From Kribbella jiaozuonensis (GTDB taxonomy: Bacteria > Actinomycetota > Actinomycetes > Propionibacteriales > Kribbellaceae), in contig NZ_SZPZ01000004.1 in assembly GCF_005233875.1 (NCBI RefSeq), positions 682,001 through 746,000 of the forward strand: a stretch of DNA of 64,000 nucleotides. Reading direction: 5' to 3'. A model generated the notes under the pieces. The model did no database searches. It was not told the origin of the DNA and saw only the letters and a list, made by a program, of their open reading frames with translations. Shown here piece by piece: positions 23,715 to 31,393 of this stretch. Made by a program: the position numbers and the translations under genes. How positions within the stretch are numbered: position 1 is the first letter of the stretch; the number at the start of each line of letters is the position of its first letter.

Positions 23715-24711
23715 GATCGAGCAGCACCTTCGACGCGACCGTGCGATCACTTGCGAGGTCGAACGCGGTGGCCGCATCGCCGAGCGGGAACGTGTGCGTG
23801 ACGATCGGCGCGACGTTCAACCCATTGGCCAGCAGCGCGATCGCCGTGTCGAACTCATGGTCGAACCGGAACGCTCCCCGTAGCGTCAGCTCCCGCGTCA
23901 TCAGCACATTGCCTGCGAATGGGGTGTCGCCGGGCGGCAGGGTGCCGACCTGTACGACGGTGCCGGCGCGGCGTACTCGCTCGAGACAGGTGCGCAGGCC
24001 GGGCGCCGTACCCGACGCTTCGATCGCGATGTCGATCTCGTCTGGCCAGTCGTTGTTGCCTACCTGGATTGTTTGCGTTGCGCCGACCTGAGTCGCGAGG
24101 GCCAGCGGCGTCTCGTGCAGGTCGGTGACGATCACCTCGACCGCGCCGGCCTGTCGTAGCGCGGCCACCACCAAGAGGCCGATCGGTCCCGCGCCGGTGA
24201 CCATCGCTCGTTTGCCGTCGACGTCGCCTGCCTGGCGGACGGCGTGGATCGCGACCGACAACGGCTCGGCGAGCACCGCAGTACGAAGGTCGAGGCCTGT
24301 CGGCAAGACCCGCACCTGGTCGGTTCGGACGATCAGTTGCTGGACGAAACCACCTTGGATGTGCGGGTTCCTCGCCGCACTGCCCAGGTAGTTGCTGTAG
24401 GCACAGATATTGCGCCGGTCGTTGAGACACTCGGGGCACTTGCCGCACGGCGTCGCCGGATGGATCCCGACCGGCGTACCTTCGGGCAGGCCGTCCACGC
24501 CGCCGCTGATCCGGCCCACCACCTCATGCCCCAGCACGAGCGGCTCCCGGATCCGGAAGTCCCCCACGCCGCCGTCGTGGTAGTAGTGCAGGTCCGAGCC
24601 GCAGATCCCGCCGTACTCGATGCCCACGGCAACTTGCCCCGGCCCGGGCTCTGTCGTACCGCGCTCCTCGATCCGCAGATCCCCCGCGGCATGCACCACA
24701 CACCCGAACAC
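23692..24711 (-). CDS. Zinc alcohol dehydrogenase, L-idonate/sorbitol dehydrogenase-like
   Basis: The 339-residue MDR enzyme resembles L-idonate 5-dehydrogenase. Catalytic-zinc parts are GGICGSDLHYY and PLVLGHEVVG. The structural-zinc loop is CGKCPECLNDRRNIC with all four Cys. A Rossmann motif VTGAGPIGLLVVAA follows. It would oxidise a sugar acid or polyol at C5 with NAD(P). The start is uncertain: the GTG at 24711 (VFGCVVHAAGDLRIEE) fits the family N-terminus, with nearby GTG codons six and twelve bases upstream also possible. Its end overlaps the MarR gene. Confidence 0.87.
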   Translation of the reverse strand: MFGCVVHAAGDLRIEERGTTEPGPGQVAVGIEYGGICGSDLHYYHDGGVGDFRIREPLVLGHEVVGRISGGVDGLPEGTPVGIHPATPCGKCPECLNDRRNICAYSNYLGSAARNPHIQGGFVQQLIVRTDQVRVLPTGLDLRTAVLAEPLSVAIHAVRQAGDVDGKRAMVTGAGPIGLLVVAALRQAGAVEVIVTDLHETPLALATQVGATQTIQVGNNDWPDEIDIAIEASGTAPGLRTCLERVRRAGTVVQVGTLPPGDTPFAGNVLMTRELTLRGAFRFDHEFDTAIALLANGLNVAPIVTHTFPLGDAATAFDLASDRTVASKVLLDLSADTRR

Positions 24712-24819
24712 GTAACCCACCACCCTCAAGTCGCCGTCCGCCGAGAATATCTGGCGTCGCAGCTGGGTGTATCGCCGCGGGTTGCCGATGCCTCCGTCTG
24801 AATAAGGGGAGGAACTGTC

Positions 24820-25356
24820 ATGAGCAACACACTCGAACCACACCGGAGGCGGACCAGGACCGTACGGCGCTCGCACCGTCGGCTGATCGTCACGATCAAC
24901 ATCGCCCAGGCTCTCGTCGCGCTGCCGTGTCTCGTTGCGGCCTACGGGCTGGCCGAACACCTGGTCGCAGCCCAGGAGGCCGTCGGCCCGCACCAGGTCG
25001 CAAGCCGATCCGCCCACTGGCCGGTCGACTTCGCGATCACGCTGAACATGAGCCTGCTCATCGTCGGCGCCGCAGCCGGCGCGGTCGGCAGCGTCATCCA
25101 GCAGAGCATGACGTTCGCCCGCACGACCGGCGCGAATCACCAGGTCGCGTGGTACATCATGCGTCCACTCTGGTCGGCCCTACTCGCCTCCGTCTCGGTG
25201 ATCGCCGTCAACACCGGCCTGATCAGCATCGGCGACGAATCCACCTCCAGCGCCGGCGTAGCCGTCCTGGTCCTAACCGGCGCCCTCACCGGCCTCTTCA
25301 CCGACCAGGCCCTAAACCGCCTCCGCCGAATCTTCAACCGCTCCCCCCGCACCTGA
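24820..25356 (+). CDS. Small membrane protein of unknown function
   Basis: The 178-residue protein has an Arg-rich N-terminal cytosolic tail (HRRRTRTVRRSHRR) and three to four hydrophobic segments: INIAQALVALPCLVAAYGLA, MSLLIVGAAAGAVGSVIQQ, SALLASVSVIAVNTGLISI and GVAVLVLTGALTGLFTDQALN. It ends in a basic tail. GGGGAGGAACTGTC is a strong ribosome site before the ATG at 24820. No family is recognised. It lies in a 108-bp divergent arrangement with the dehydrogenase gene and just touches the convergent methyltransferase gene. Confidence 0.75.
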   Translation: MSNTLEPHRRRTRTVRRSHRRLIVTINIAQALVALPCLVAAYGLAEHLVAAQEAVGPHQVASRSAHWPVDFAITLNMSLLIVGAAAGAVGSVIQQSMTFARTTGANHQVAWYIMRPLWSALLASVSVIAVNTGLISIGDESTSSAGVAVLVLTGALTGLFTDQALNRLRRIFNRSPRT

Positions 25357-25358
25357 CC

Positions 25359-26126
25359 TCACACCCGCCGAACCCGCAGAACGCTGGTCAACATCGGCAG
25401 GGTGAACTCACCGCGAGCGGTCTCCGGCCGACTCGCGAGGTAGGCGCGGATGCGGGTCAGCGTGGCGTCTCGTTCGTCGTCTGGCATGACCAACATGCCC
25501 GCGCGGGTGGCGAGGGTAGCGACAAGAGAGTCCGCAGTACGCCGCTGCCCATGCGCAAACTCAGCCTGCTCCGCCGCGCCGAACCACGCCTCCGGCAGGT
25601 GCATGCCGGCCGCCTCCACCCGCCAACTCGCAGGCGTATCACGCGGACCGATCGCCGCACTCCCACTCACCCGCGCCAACCCGTCGACCCATTCCACCCG
25701 GTCGTCCACAACATTCCACAGCCCCGCCAGAACCCCACCAGGCACAAGCACCCTGGCAATCTCCGGCCCCGCCACCGCCATGTCGAACCAGTGCATAGCG
25801 TTCCCGGCCACCACGACATCCACCGCCCCATCCGCGAGCGGTATCTCCTCAGCTCCCCCCGCTAAGGCACGCACCCCCGGCAACCCCCGCCGCAACTCCC
25901 CCAACATCCCCGGATCGGGTTCAACGGCAACAACGTCAACCCCCATCTCAACCAACGTCGCCGTCAACTTCCCCGTCCCAGCCCCAAGATCAAGCACCCG
26001 CGAGCCCGGCGCCACCTCCAACACCCACCCCACCGCCGCCCGCGCATAATCCGGCCGATGCTCCGCATAAGCCCCCGCCACCTGCCCAAACCCCGACCCA
26101 AGCGCCACCCGCTCACCCTCACCCAT
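25359..26126 (-). CDS. Class I SAM-dependent methyltransferase
   Basis: The 255-residue methyltransferase has motif I VLDLGAGTGKLTATL, motif II VVAVEPDPGML and a motif IV region DVVVAGNAMHWFD, placing it with Methyltransf_11/25-type enzymes. The C-terminal half (TLATRAGMLVMPDDERDATLTRIRAYL) matches actinobacterial small-molecule methyltransferases. The substrate is unknown. The coding strand is strikingly G-rich at synonymous sites, so the plus strand is C-rich. It lies downstream of dnaE2 beyond a hairpin. Confidence 0.9.
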   Translation of the reverse strand: MGEGERVALGSGFGQVAGAYAEHRPDYARAAVGWVLEVAPGSRVLDLGAGTGKLTATLVEMGVDVVAVEPDPGMLGELRRGLPGVRALAGGAEEIPLADGAVDVVVAGNAMHWFDMAVAGPEIARVLVPGGVLAGLWNVVDDRVEWVDGLARVSGSAAIGPRDTPASWRVEAAGMHLPEAWFGAAEQAEFAHGQRRTADSLVATLATRAGMLVMPDDERDATLTRIRAYLASRPETARGEFTLPMLTSVLRVRRV

Positions 26127-26227
26127 TCCCCGAACCTACCCACCATCCACCGACGACACTCGCGCGCCGCCGGCGGCTGTAGATGATGAGCCACCCCGAA
26201 CGGTGTCGGACCCCGCGGAACCAGTCG

Positions 26228-26249
26228 CCCGGCGAGCTCGGTCGCCGGG
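26228..26249 (-). terminator. Hairpin downstream of dnaE2
   Basis: Perfect 8-bp arms CCCGGCGA (26228-26235) and TCGCCGGG (26242-26249) enclose a 6-nt loop. It lies 60 bp after the dnaE2 stop on the minus strand and before the methyltransferase gene. Confidence 0.6.
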
Positions 26250-26262
26250 GGAACATCCGGGC

Positions 26263-26302
26263 TCGCCGCGGAGCGGCCGACAGGACAGTCGCCGCGGAGC
26301 GG
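26263..26302. repeat. Short direct repeat TCGCCGCGGAGCGG x2
   Basis: The 14-mer occurs at 26263-26276 and 26289-26302, 26 bp apart, in the 182-bp gap between the dnaE2 stop and the methyltransferase start. Function is unknown. Confidence 0.6.
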
Positions 26303-26308
26303 TGTCCT

Positions 26309-29300
26309 TTAGCGGAAGTCGCGGGATTTGGTGCGGGCGGCTAGGGGGAGGCGTTCTAGGTGTTCGGCGGAGAGGTTGGTTACTTCGCCGGCGCGTTCTA
26401 CCCGGCCTCGGATGATGAGGGCGGCGGCGTTGCGGGCTACGGCGGCGTGGTGGTGCCAGCAGCCTACGGTGATGACGATGTTGGCCATGCCGGTCTCGTC
26501 CTCGAGGTTCATGAACGTGACGCCGGAGGCGGTCGCGGGGCGTTGGCGGTGGGTGACGACGCCGGCCACCCGGACGCGGGAGCCGTCGGGCGCTTCGCGG
26601 AGTTGGGCGGCGGACAGGATGCCTTCGGCGCGGAGTCGCTCGCGGACGCGCTCCATCGGGTGGCTGGTGGTGGTGATCGAGGTGGACCACAGGTCGGCCA
26701 TGTCGGCCTCGATGTCGCTCATCCCGGGCAACGTCGGCGGCGGACCGGCCGCGGTGATGCCGGCCAGCTGACCAGGACGCTCCTCGGCCGCGCGCCCTGC
26801 CTCCCACAACGCCTGCCGACGGTCGAGCCCGAAGCAGTCGAACGCGCCGGACGTCGCGAGCGCTTCGACCTGAGCCGCGGTGATCCCGGTACGCCGGACC
26901 AGGTCGGCCATCTCGCTGAACGGCCCGCCCCGCTCCCGCTCCTCGACGATCAGCTTCGCGCCCTTCTCCCCCACCGTGCGTACTTCGGACAACCCGAGCC
27001 GGACCGCGAACACACCGTCCCGGCGATGCGCGGTGTTGTCGAACGGAGCCTTCGGGTCGAACGGACCCACCAACGGCTGCGGGTCCGCCAGACAGTCCGG
27101 CGAACCGGTCGGCCCGGTGCGCTCCTGCCCGTCGACCAGCAGCTCGAGCCCCGCGTCGACACCCGAGAGATGCAGGTGCGGACGGCGTACTTCGACGCCG
27201 TGGCGGCGGGCGTCGGCCACCAGGGACTGCGGCGAATAGAACCCCATCGGCTGGGCTCGCAGCAGTGCGGCCAGGAACGCGGCCGGGTAGTGCAGCCGCA
27301 ACCAGGTGCTGGAGTAGACGAGCAACGCGAAGCTGATCGAGTGCGATTCGGCGAACCCGAAGTTCGCGAACGCTTCGATCTTCTCGTAGATCTCGTCGGC
27401 CAAATCTCCGGTGATCCCGTTGCCGGCCATCCCGGCGTACAGCTTGTCCTTCAGCGACGAGATCTTCTCGATGCCGCGTTTGGACCCCATCGCGCGGCGG
27501 AGCAGGTCGGCCTCGTCGCCGTCGATCTCGCCGACCGCCATCGCCATCTGCATCAGCTGCTCCTGGAACAGCGGCACGCCCATGGTCCGCTCCAGCACCG
27601 GTCGCAGCTTCGGGTGCAGGTAGGTGATCGGCTCCTCCCCGGTCCGGCGGCGGATGTACGGATGGACGGCGCCGCCCTGGATCGGACCGGGGCGGATCAG
27701 CGCGATCTCGGTGACCAGGTCGTAGAAGCGTCGCGGTTTCAGTCGCGGCAGGGTCGCCATCTGCGCGCGGGACTCGACCTGGAACACGCCGACCGAGTCG
27801 GCCCGGCAGAGCTGGTCGTAGACGCCGGCCTCCTCCCGCGGGATCGTGTGCAGCTCCCACGACTCGCCGATCTGCTCGCGAACCATGTCCAGGCAGTACT
27901 GCAGTGCGGCCAGCATGCCAAGCCCGAGCAGGTCGAACTTCACCAGCCCCATCCACGCGCAGTCGTCCTTGTCCCACTGCAGGACGGTCCGTTTCTCCAT
28001 CCGGGCATGCTCGATCGGCACCACCTCGCCGACCGGACGCTCGGTCAGCACCATCCCGCCGGAGTGGATCCCGAGATGCCGCGGGAATTTCAGCAGCTCG
28101 GTCGCCATCGACACCACCTGCGGCGGGATGTCGTGCTCGGTCGAGGTGACCTCCGGACTCCAGCCGTCCACCTGCTTCGACCACGCGTCCTGCTGACCGA
28201 CGGAGTACCCCAGTGCCTTCGCCATGTCGCGGACGGCGGACTTCGGGCGGTAGGAGATCACATTCGCCACCTGGGCGGCGTTGTGCCGTCCGTACTTCTC
28301 GTAGACGTGCTGGATCACCTCCTCCCGCCGGCCGGAGTCGAAGTCGACGTCGATATCCGGCTCCTCGGCCCGGGTGGTGGCCAGGAACCGCTCGAACGGC
28401 AGGTTGTAGAGGATGCTGTCGACTGCGGTGATCCCGAGCGCGTAGCAGACCGCCGAGTTCGCCGCCGAGCCGCGGCCCTGGCAGAGGATCCCGTTGTCAT
28501 GCGCGAACCGGACGATGTCCTCGACGATCAGGAAGTACCCCGGGAAGCCCTTCTCCTCGATGACGTCGAGCTCCCGCTCCAGCCGCTCATAGGCATCCGG
28601 CCGCTGCGCACGAGTCCCGTACCGGCTGGCGGCGCCGGCGAAGGTCAGCTCCCGCAACCACGACATCGGATCATGACCATCAGGTACGTCGCGCAGCGGC
28701 AGCTTCGGCTTCGCCCGCGCGAGGTCGAACGCGAGCTGGTCGGCCAGTGTCACCGAGCGCGCCACGGCCCCGTCGTACCGCCGGAAGCGGGCCGCCATCT
28801 CCTCTCCCGAGCGCACGAACGCCATCCCACTCGGTGGCAGCCAGCCGTCCATCGAGTCCAGGTCGCGCCTGGCCCGCACCGCGGCCAGCGCGGCGGCGAG
28901 CTTGTGCTTGGCCGGGACCGCGTAATGAACGTTGTTTGTGGCAACTACCGGGAGACCGCGGTCGGCGGCCAGCTCGGCGAGGATCCGGTTTCGTGTGGTG
29001 TCCGCGGGCAGATGGTGGTCGATCAGCTCGACAACCATGCGGTCCTTACCGAACAACGCGGTCAACCGGTCGAGCTCACGGGCCGCGGCGGCCGGACCGT
29101 CGGCATGCCCACCGAGCTCCAGCGCCTGCCGGACCAGGCCTTTACGGCAGCCGGTGAGGATCACCCACTGGTCGCGGCCGACAGCAGCCAGCTTCTCCAG
29201 CACATAGACCGGCTTCCCCTTCTCCCCTCCGGCCAACTGCGCCTCGGTGATCGCACCGGCCAGTGTGTGATACCCGTCCTGCCCCTCCGCCAGCACCAGC

Positions 29301-29734
29301 AGGTGACTGCCCTCCGGATCGGCCACGCCGTTCTGCGGGCCGGTCAGCCCCAGCGACAGCTCGGCTCCGAAGACAGTCGGCAACGAGTACGCCGCGGCGG
29401 CCTCGGCGAACCGGGCCGCGCCGTAGAACCCGTCGTGATCGGTCAGCGCCAGCGCATGCAGCCCTTGGCGGACCGCGGCCTCGACCAGGTCCTCCGGCTG
29501 GGAGGCGCCGTCCAGGAAGGAGAAGTTCGAATGGGCGTGGAGCTCGGCATACGGCACCGCGTGCTCGGGGCGTCGCACGACGTCGGGGACATACGGTCCG
29601 CGGTGCTGCGACCACGCCGGGCTGTCACCGCCGTCGCCCGTCACCGGCCGGCCGCCGTGGCTGCCCGGGCGGGAGCGGTCCGACAGCTTGCGCTCCAGCT
29701 CCGACCACTTGATCGGCGGATTGTTGTAGCCCAT
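26309..29734 (-). CDS. dnaE2: Error-prone DNA polymerase DnaE2 (ImuC)
   Basis: The 1141-residue C-family polymerase of SOS mutagenesis normally works with ImuA'/ImuB for lesion bypass. It has the PHP domain (AELHAHSNFSFLDGAS), the palm with catalytic Asp residues (CQGRGSAANSAVCYALGIT, EEPDIDVDFDSGRREEVIQ) and the fingers (GVFQVESRAQMATLPRLKP). An OB fold lies near the C-terminus (VRVAGVVTHRQRPATASGVTF). The ATG at 29734 is chosen because GGAGG lies 8 nt upstream, three codons inside the longest possible start. A GAACATATGTTC SOS box lies 31 bp upstream. No imuA or imuB is nearby, unlike in many relatives. Confidence 0.96.
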   Translation of the reverse strand: MGYNNPPIKWSELERKLSDRSRPGSHGGRPVTGDGGDSPAWSQHRGPYVPDVVRRPEHAVPYAELHAHSNFSFLDGASQPEDLVEAAVRQGLHALALTDHDGFYGAARFAEAAAAYSLPTVFGAELSLGLTGPQNGVADPEGSHLLVLAEGQDGYHTLAGAITEAQLAGGEKGKPVYVLEKLAAVGRDQWVILTGCRKGLVRQALELGGHADGPAAAARELDRLTALFGKDRMVVELIDHHLPADTTRNRILAELAADRGLPVVATNNVHYAVPAKHKLAAALAAVRARRDLDSMDGWLPPSGMAFVRSGEEMAARFRRYDGAVARSVTLADQLAFDLARAKPKLPLRDVPDGHDPMSWLRELTFAGAASRYGTRAQRPDAYERLERELDVIEEKGFPGYFLIVEDIVRFAHDNGILCQGRGSAANSAVCYALGITAVDSILYNLPFERFLATTRAEEPDIDVDFDSGRREEVIQHVYEKYGRHNAAQVANVISYRPKSAVRDMAKALGYSVGQQDAWSKQVDGWSPEVTSTEHDIPPQVVSMATELLKFPRHLGIHSGGMVLTERPVGEVVPIEHARMEKRTVLQWDKDDCAWMGLVKFDLLGLGMLAALQYCLDMVREQIGESWELHTIPREEAGVYDQLCRADSVGVFQVESRAQMATLPRLKPRRFYDLVTEIALIRPGPIQGGAVHPYIRRRTGEEPITYLHPKLRPVLERTMGVPLFQEQLMQMAMAVGEIDGDEADLLRRAMGSKRGIEKISSLKDKLYAGMAGNGITGDLADEIYEKIEAFANFGFAESHSISFALLVYSSTWLRLHYPAAFLAALLRAQPMGFYSPQSLVADARRHGVEVRRPHLHLSGVDAGLELLVDGQERTGPTGSPDCLADPQPLVGPFDPKAPFDNTAHRRDGVFAVRLGLSEVRTVGEKGAKLIVEERERGGPFSEMADLVRRTGITAAQVEALATSGAFDCFGLDRRQALWEAGRAAEERPGQLAGITAAGPPPTLPGMSDIEADMADLWSTSITTTSHPMERVRERLRAEGILSAAQLREAPDGSRVRVAGVVTHRQRPATASGVTFMNLEDETGMANIVITVGCWHHHAAVARNAAALIIRGRVERAGEVTNLSAEHLERLPLAARTKSRDFR

Positions 29735-29778
29735 CGCACTCACCTCCCGTCGGAATCAAGACTAGAACATATGTTCGA
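29731..29778. repeat. 48-bp direct repeat, copy 1 (dnaE2 start, ribosome site and SOS box)
   Basis: This segment recurs at 30948-30995 in the same orientation with three mismatches. It contains, on the minus strand, the SOS box, the GGAGGTG ribosome site and the ATG of dnaE2. The two copies are 1217 bp apart and enclose the acetyltransferase and IF-1 genes. Confidence 0.9.
29765..29776. promoter_or_regulatory. SOS (LexA) box upstream of dnaE2
   Basis: GAACATATGTTC is a perfect palindrome matching the actinobacterial LexA consensus GAAC-N4-GTTC. It lies 31 bp upstream of the dnaE2 start and could also act on the plus strand toward the acetyltransferase operon. Confidence 0.93.
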
Positions 29779-29862
29779 CAGCACGCAAAATGAGTGGCAG
29801 CCGGGTGAGCGATTGGATACCGTGCCGTGGTCCGTGACATCACACCCGGAGGTGAGGCCCCC

Positions 29863-29919
29863 ATGAACGCTGTAGCGCAGCGGGTGCTCACCCCCTCGTG
29901 GTCACGGGCGGGCGACTGA
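29863..29919 (+). CDS. Putative 18-residue leader peptide before the GNAT/IF-1 operon
   Basis: The short frame MNAVAQRVLTPSWSRAGD is preceded by a near-ideal ribosome site (GGAGGTGAGGCCCCC) and ends 50 bp before the acetyltransferase start. A hairpin lies between its stop and the next gene. Such arrangements often regulate translation-stress genes by attenuation. That role is inferred and the peptide has no recognised homologue. Confidence 0.45.
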   Translation: MNAVAQRVLTPSWSRAGD

Positions 29920-29932
29920 CGTAGGTGTCGGT

Positions 29933-29956
29933 CGGGAGCGCCTCGAGAAGCTCCCG
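29933..29956 (+). promoter_or_regulatory. Leader hairpin before the acetyltransferase gene
   Basis: Arms CGGGAGC (29933-29939) and GCTCCCG (29950-29956) are perfectly complementary with a 10-nt loop. The 3' arm abuts the GGAAGGAAACACCT ribosome site of the acetyltransferase gene, so folding could affect initiation. Confidence 0.45.
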
Positions 29957-29969
29957 GAAGGAAACACCT

Positions 29970-30719
29970 ATGAACACTTTGACGCTCTCGCGTGTCGCCG
30001 AGAACCAGTGGCACGCGATCGAGAACGACCTGGTCGTCGGCCGTGGGCACGCCTCACGGCGGCTTGACGGCAGGACCTTTCTCAGCATCGATACCTGGCG
30101 CGACACGGTCTTCGACCAGCTCGCCACCGCGATGCTGGCTGACCAGTCGGCACCGCTGTACACCGTGGTCGACGAGACCGACCACGACCTCACAACCAAG
30201 TGGGAACGCGCGGGCTTCACCCGCGAGCGCCGCGAGTCGGAGTTCGTCGTACCCACAAACCTCACACCGGCCGACCCGCCGTCAGGAGTGGTCATCGAGA
30301 CCGCTCCGACCGAGACCGAGCTGCGCGAACTCGACCGCGCGATCCGTGCAGAGGTCGAGGCGACAGTCGGCTGGCAGACCATGCCCGCCGAGGTGCTGCC
30401 ATGGCAAGGCGGGACGCGGCCGCTCGACCCGTCGAAGTACACGGTCGCGACAAAGGACGGGCGGTACGTCGGACTGGTCCGCGTCGCGACCAGGACCCGG
30501 CGCCCGCGGATCGGGCTGGTCGCAGTACTGGCCGCCGAACAGCGGCACGGCATCGGCCGCGCCGTGCTGACCCAAGCGCTCAGCCGGCTGCATCAAGCCG
30601 GTTTCGAGGCCGCCACGACGGAGGTCGACGAGACCAACACGGCCGCGCTGGCCCTGTTCGAACAGATCGGCGCCGAACGCACCGGCGGCAGTCTCGAACT
30701 GATCAGCGGGAAGGCCTGA
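29970..30719 (+). CDS. GNAT-family N-acetyltransferase
   Basis: The 249-residue protein has a C-terminal GNAT domain with acetyl-CoA motif A (GLVAVLAAEQRHGIGRAVL) and motif B (TEVDETNTAALALFEQIGAERTG). The N-terminal half is a divergent second GNAT-like lobe (VVDETDHDLTTKWERAGFTRERRESEF). The ATG at 29970 follows GGAAGGAAACACCT. It is followed after 2 bp by an IF-1 gene and sits inside a pair of 48-bp repeats that carry SOS boxes. The substrate is unknown; an amine, antibiotic or ribosomal target is possible. Confidence 0.88.
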   Translation: MNTLTLSRVAENQWHAIENDLVVGRGHASRRLDGRTFLSIDTWRDTVFDQLATAMLADQSAPLYTVVDETDHDLTTKWERAGFTRERRESEFVVPTNLTPADPPSGVVIETAPTETELRELDRAIRAEVEATVGWQTMPAEVLPWQGGTRPLDPSKYTVATKDGRYVGLVRVATRTRRPRIGLVAVLAAEQRHGIGRAVLTQALSRLHQAGFEAATTEVDETNTAALALFEQIGAERTGGSLELISGKA

Positions 30720-30721
30720 CC

Positions 30722-30946
30722 ATGCCCAGGAAAGCAGGCGCCATCGAGGTCGAAGGCACGGTCGTCGAGTGCCTCCGCAACGCCAACTTCCGGGTCGAAC
30801 TCACCAACGGCCACAAGGTGCTGGCGCACATCAGCGGGAAGATCCGGAAGAACTACATCAAGATCCTCCCCGAGGACCACGTCCTGGTCGAGCTCAGCCC
30901 CTACGACCTGAACCGGGGCCGGATCATCTTCCGCTACCGAACCTGA
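30722..30946 (+). CDS. infA: Translation initiation factor IF-1 (second copy type)
   Basis: The 74-residue S1/OB-fold protein reads as IF-1: GTVVECLRNANFRVELTNGHKVLAHISGKIRKNYIKILPEDHVLVELSPYDL is the nearly invariant core. The start is the ATG 2 bp after the acetyltransferase stop, so translation is probably coupled. The usual infA lies in the ribosomal-protein operon (rpmJ-rpsM). None of those genes is here, so this is likely a paralogue. Its N-terminus (MPRKAGAIEVEG) differs from the usual MAKKDGVIEIEG type. It may replace or compete with housekeeping IF-1 under stress (inference). Confidence 0.93.
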   Translation: MPRKAGAIEVEGTVVECLRNANFRVELTNGHKVLAHISGKIRKNYIKILPEDHVLVELSPYDLNRGRIIFRYRT

Positions 30947-30947
30947 T

Positions 30948-30995
30948 CCATCTCACACACCTCCCGTCGGGATCAAGACTAGAACATATGTTCGA
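30948..30995. repeat. 48-bp direct repeat, copy 2 (ghost dnaE2 start region)
   Basis: This near-copy of 29731-29778 includes the SOS box, the GGAGGTG ribosome site and an ATG on the minus strand. There the frame stops after MDQVR, so it is a non-functional remnant in that direction. On the plus strand its SOS box precedes the gene at 31016. Confidence 0.88.
30982..30993. promoter_or_regulatory. SOS (LexA) box upstream of the gene at 31016
   Basis: GAACATATGTTC, identical to the dnaE2 box, lies 22 bp before the start of the small gene at 31016. It therefore probably places that gene in the SOS regulon. Confidence 0.88.
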
Positions 30996-31015
30996 TCAAG
31001 CGGTAATCTGAAAAC

Positions 31016-31351
31016 ATGCTTGGTCGGTTCACGGTTCGCCCGTCCGACGACGGATCCAACGGGTTCGGCGTCTGGGACGGTGCGGTCAACGGGTGGCGTG
31101 CGACAGGTCTCGACGACGAGGAGAAAGCCTACGAACTAGCCTCCGATCTCGACGTGCAGTACGACGCGCACGGGCCACGCCCGGCCGACGCGATCCGCCA
31201 CGTCGAGCCTGCCCAGGACGTCCAGCAAGCCAGCTGGTCGACCGGCAAGCTCGACGTGTGGATCCGCGACAACGGCGAGTGGCTCGGGCGGGTCCGCGAC
31301 AAGGACGGCCACATCACCTGGGTCCCCGGCGGCAACCTGCGTCCGCTCTAG
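31016..31351 (+). CDS. Small SOS-associated protein of unknown function
   Basis: The 111-residue acidic, soluble protein has an N-terminal half GRFTVRPSDDGSNGFGVWDGAVNGW and a Trp-rich C-terminal half (WIRDNGEWLGRVRDKDGHITWVPGGNLRP). The latter resembles the short beta-strand repeats of small actinobacterial proteins of unknown role. The ATG is 22 bp after a perfect SOS box, and the gene was probably once the divergent partner of dnaE2. No catalytic motif is recognised. It could be an accessory factor for mutagenesis or a DNA-damage response protein. Confidence 0.8.
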   Translation: MLGRFTVRPSDDGSNGFGVWDGAVNGWRATGLDDEEKAYELASDLDVQYDAHGPRPADAIRHVEPAQDVQQASWSTGKLDVWIRDNGEWLGRVRDKDGHITWVPGGNLRPL

Positions 31352-31376
31352 ACCGCCCTGGACGCTCGAGGGCCGG

Positions 31377-31393
31377 GGTGCCAGACTCCGGAG
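31377..31393 (+). promoter_or_regulatory. 17-nt motif before the ureohydrolase gene
   Basis: GGTGCCAGACTCCGGAG abuts the ureohydrolase ATG and also supplies its GGAG ribosome site. It recurs with two mismatches at 32443-32459, upstream of the permease gene. A shared control element is possible. Confidence 0.35.

Noticed and set aside
26127..26308. CRISPR-like or mobile repeat in the gap after dnaE2
   Set aside because: Only two copies of a 14-mer occur, with no spacer regularity, terminal inverted repeats or transposase. It is recorded as a simple repeat beside a terminator-like hairpin.
29735..29743. Longer dnaE2 start adding MSA
   Set aside because: The ATG at 29734 has GGAGG at 8-nt spacing, and the longer start would lie within the ribosome site.
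26360..29866. A 1168-codon open frame on the plus strand
   Set aside because: It is antisense to dnaE2, whose domains are unmistakable. The plus-strand translation has low-complexity shadow composition.
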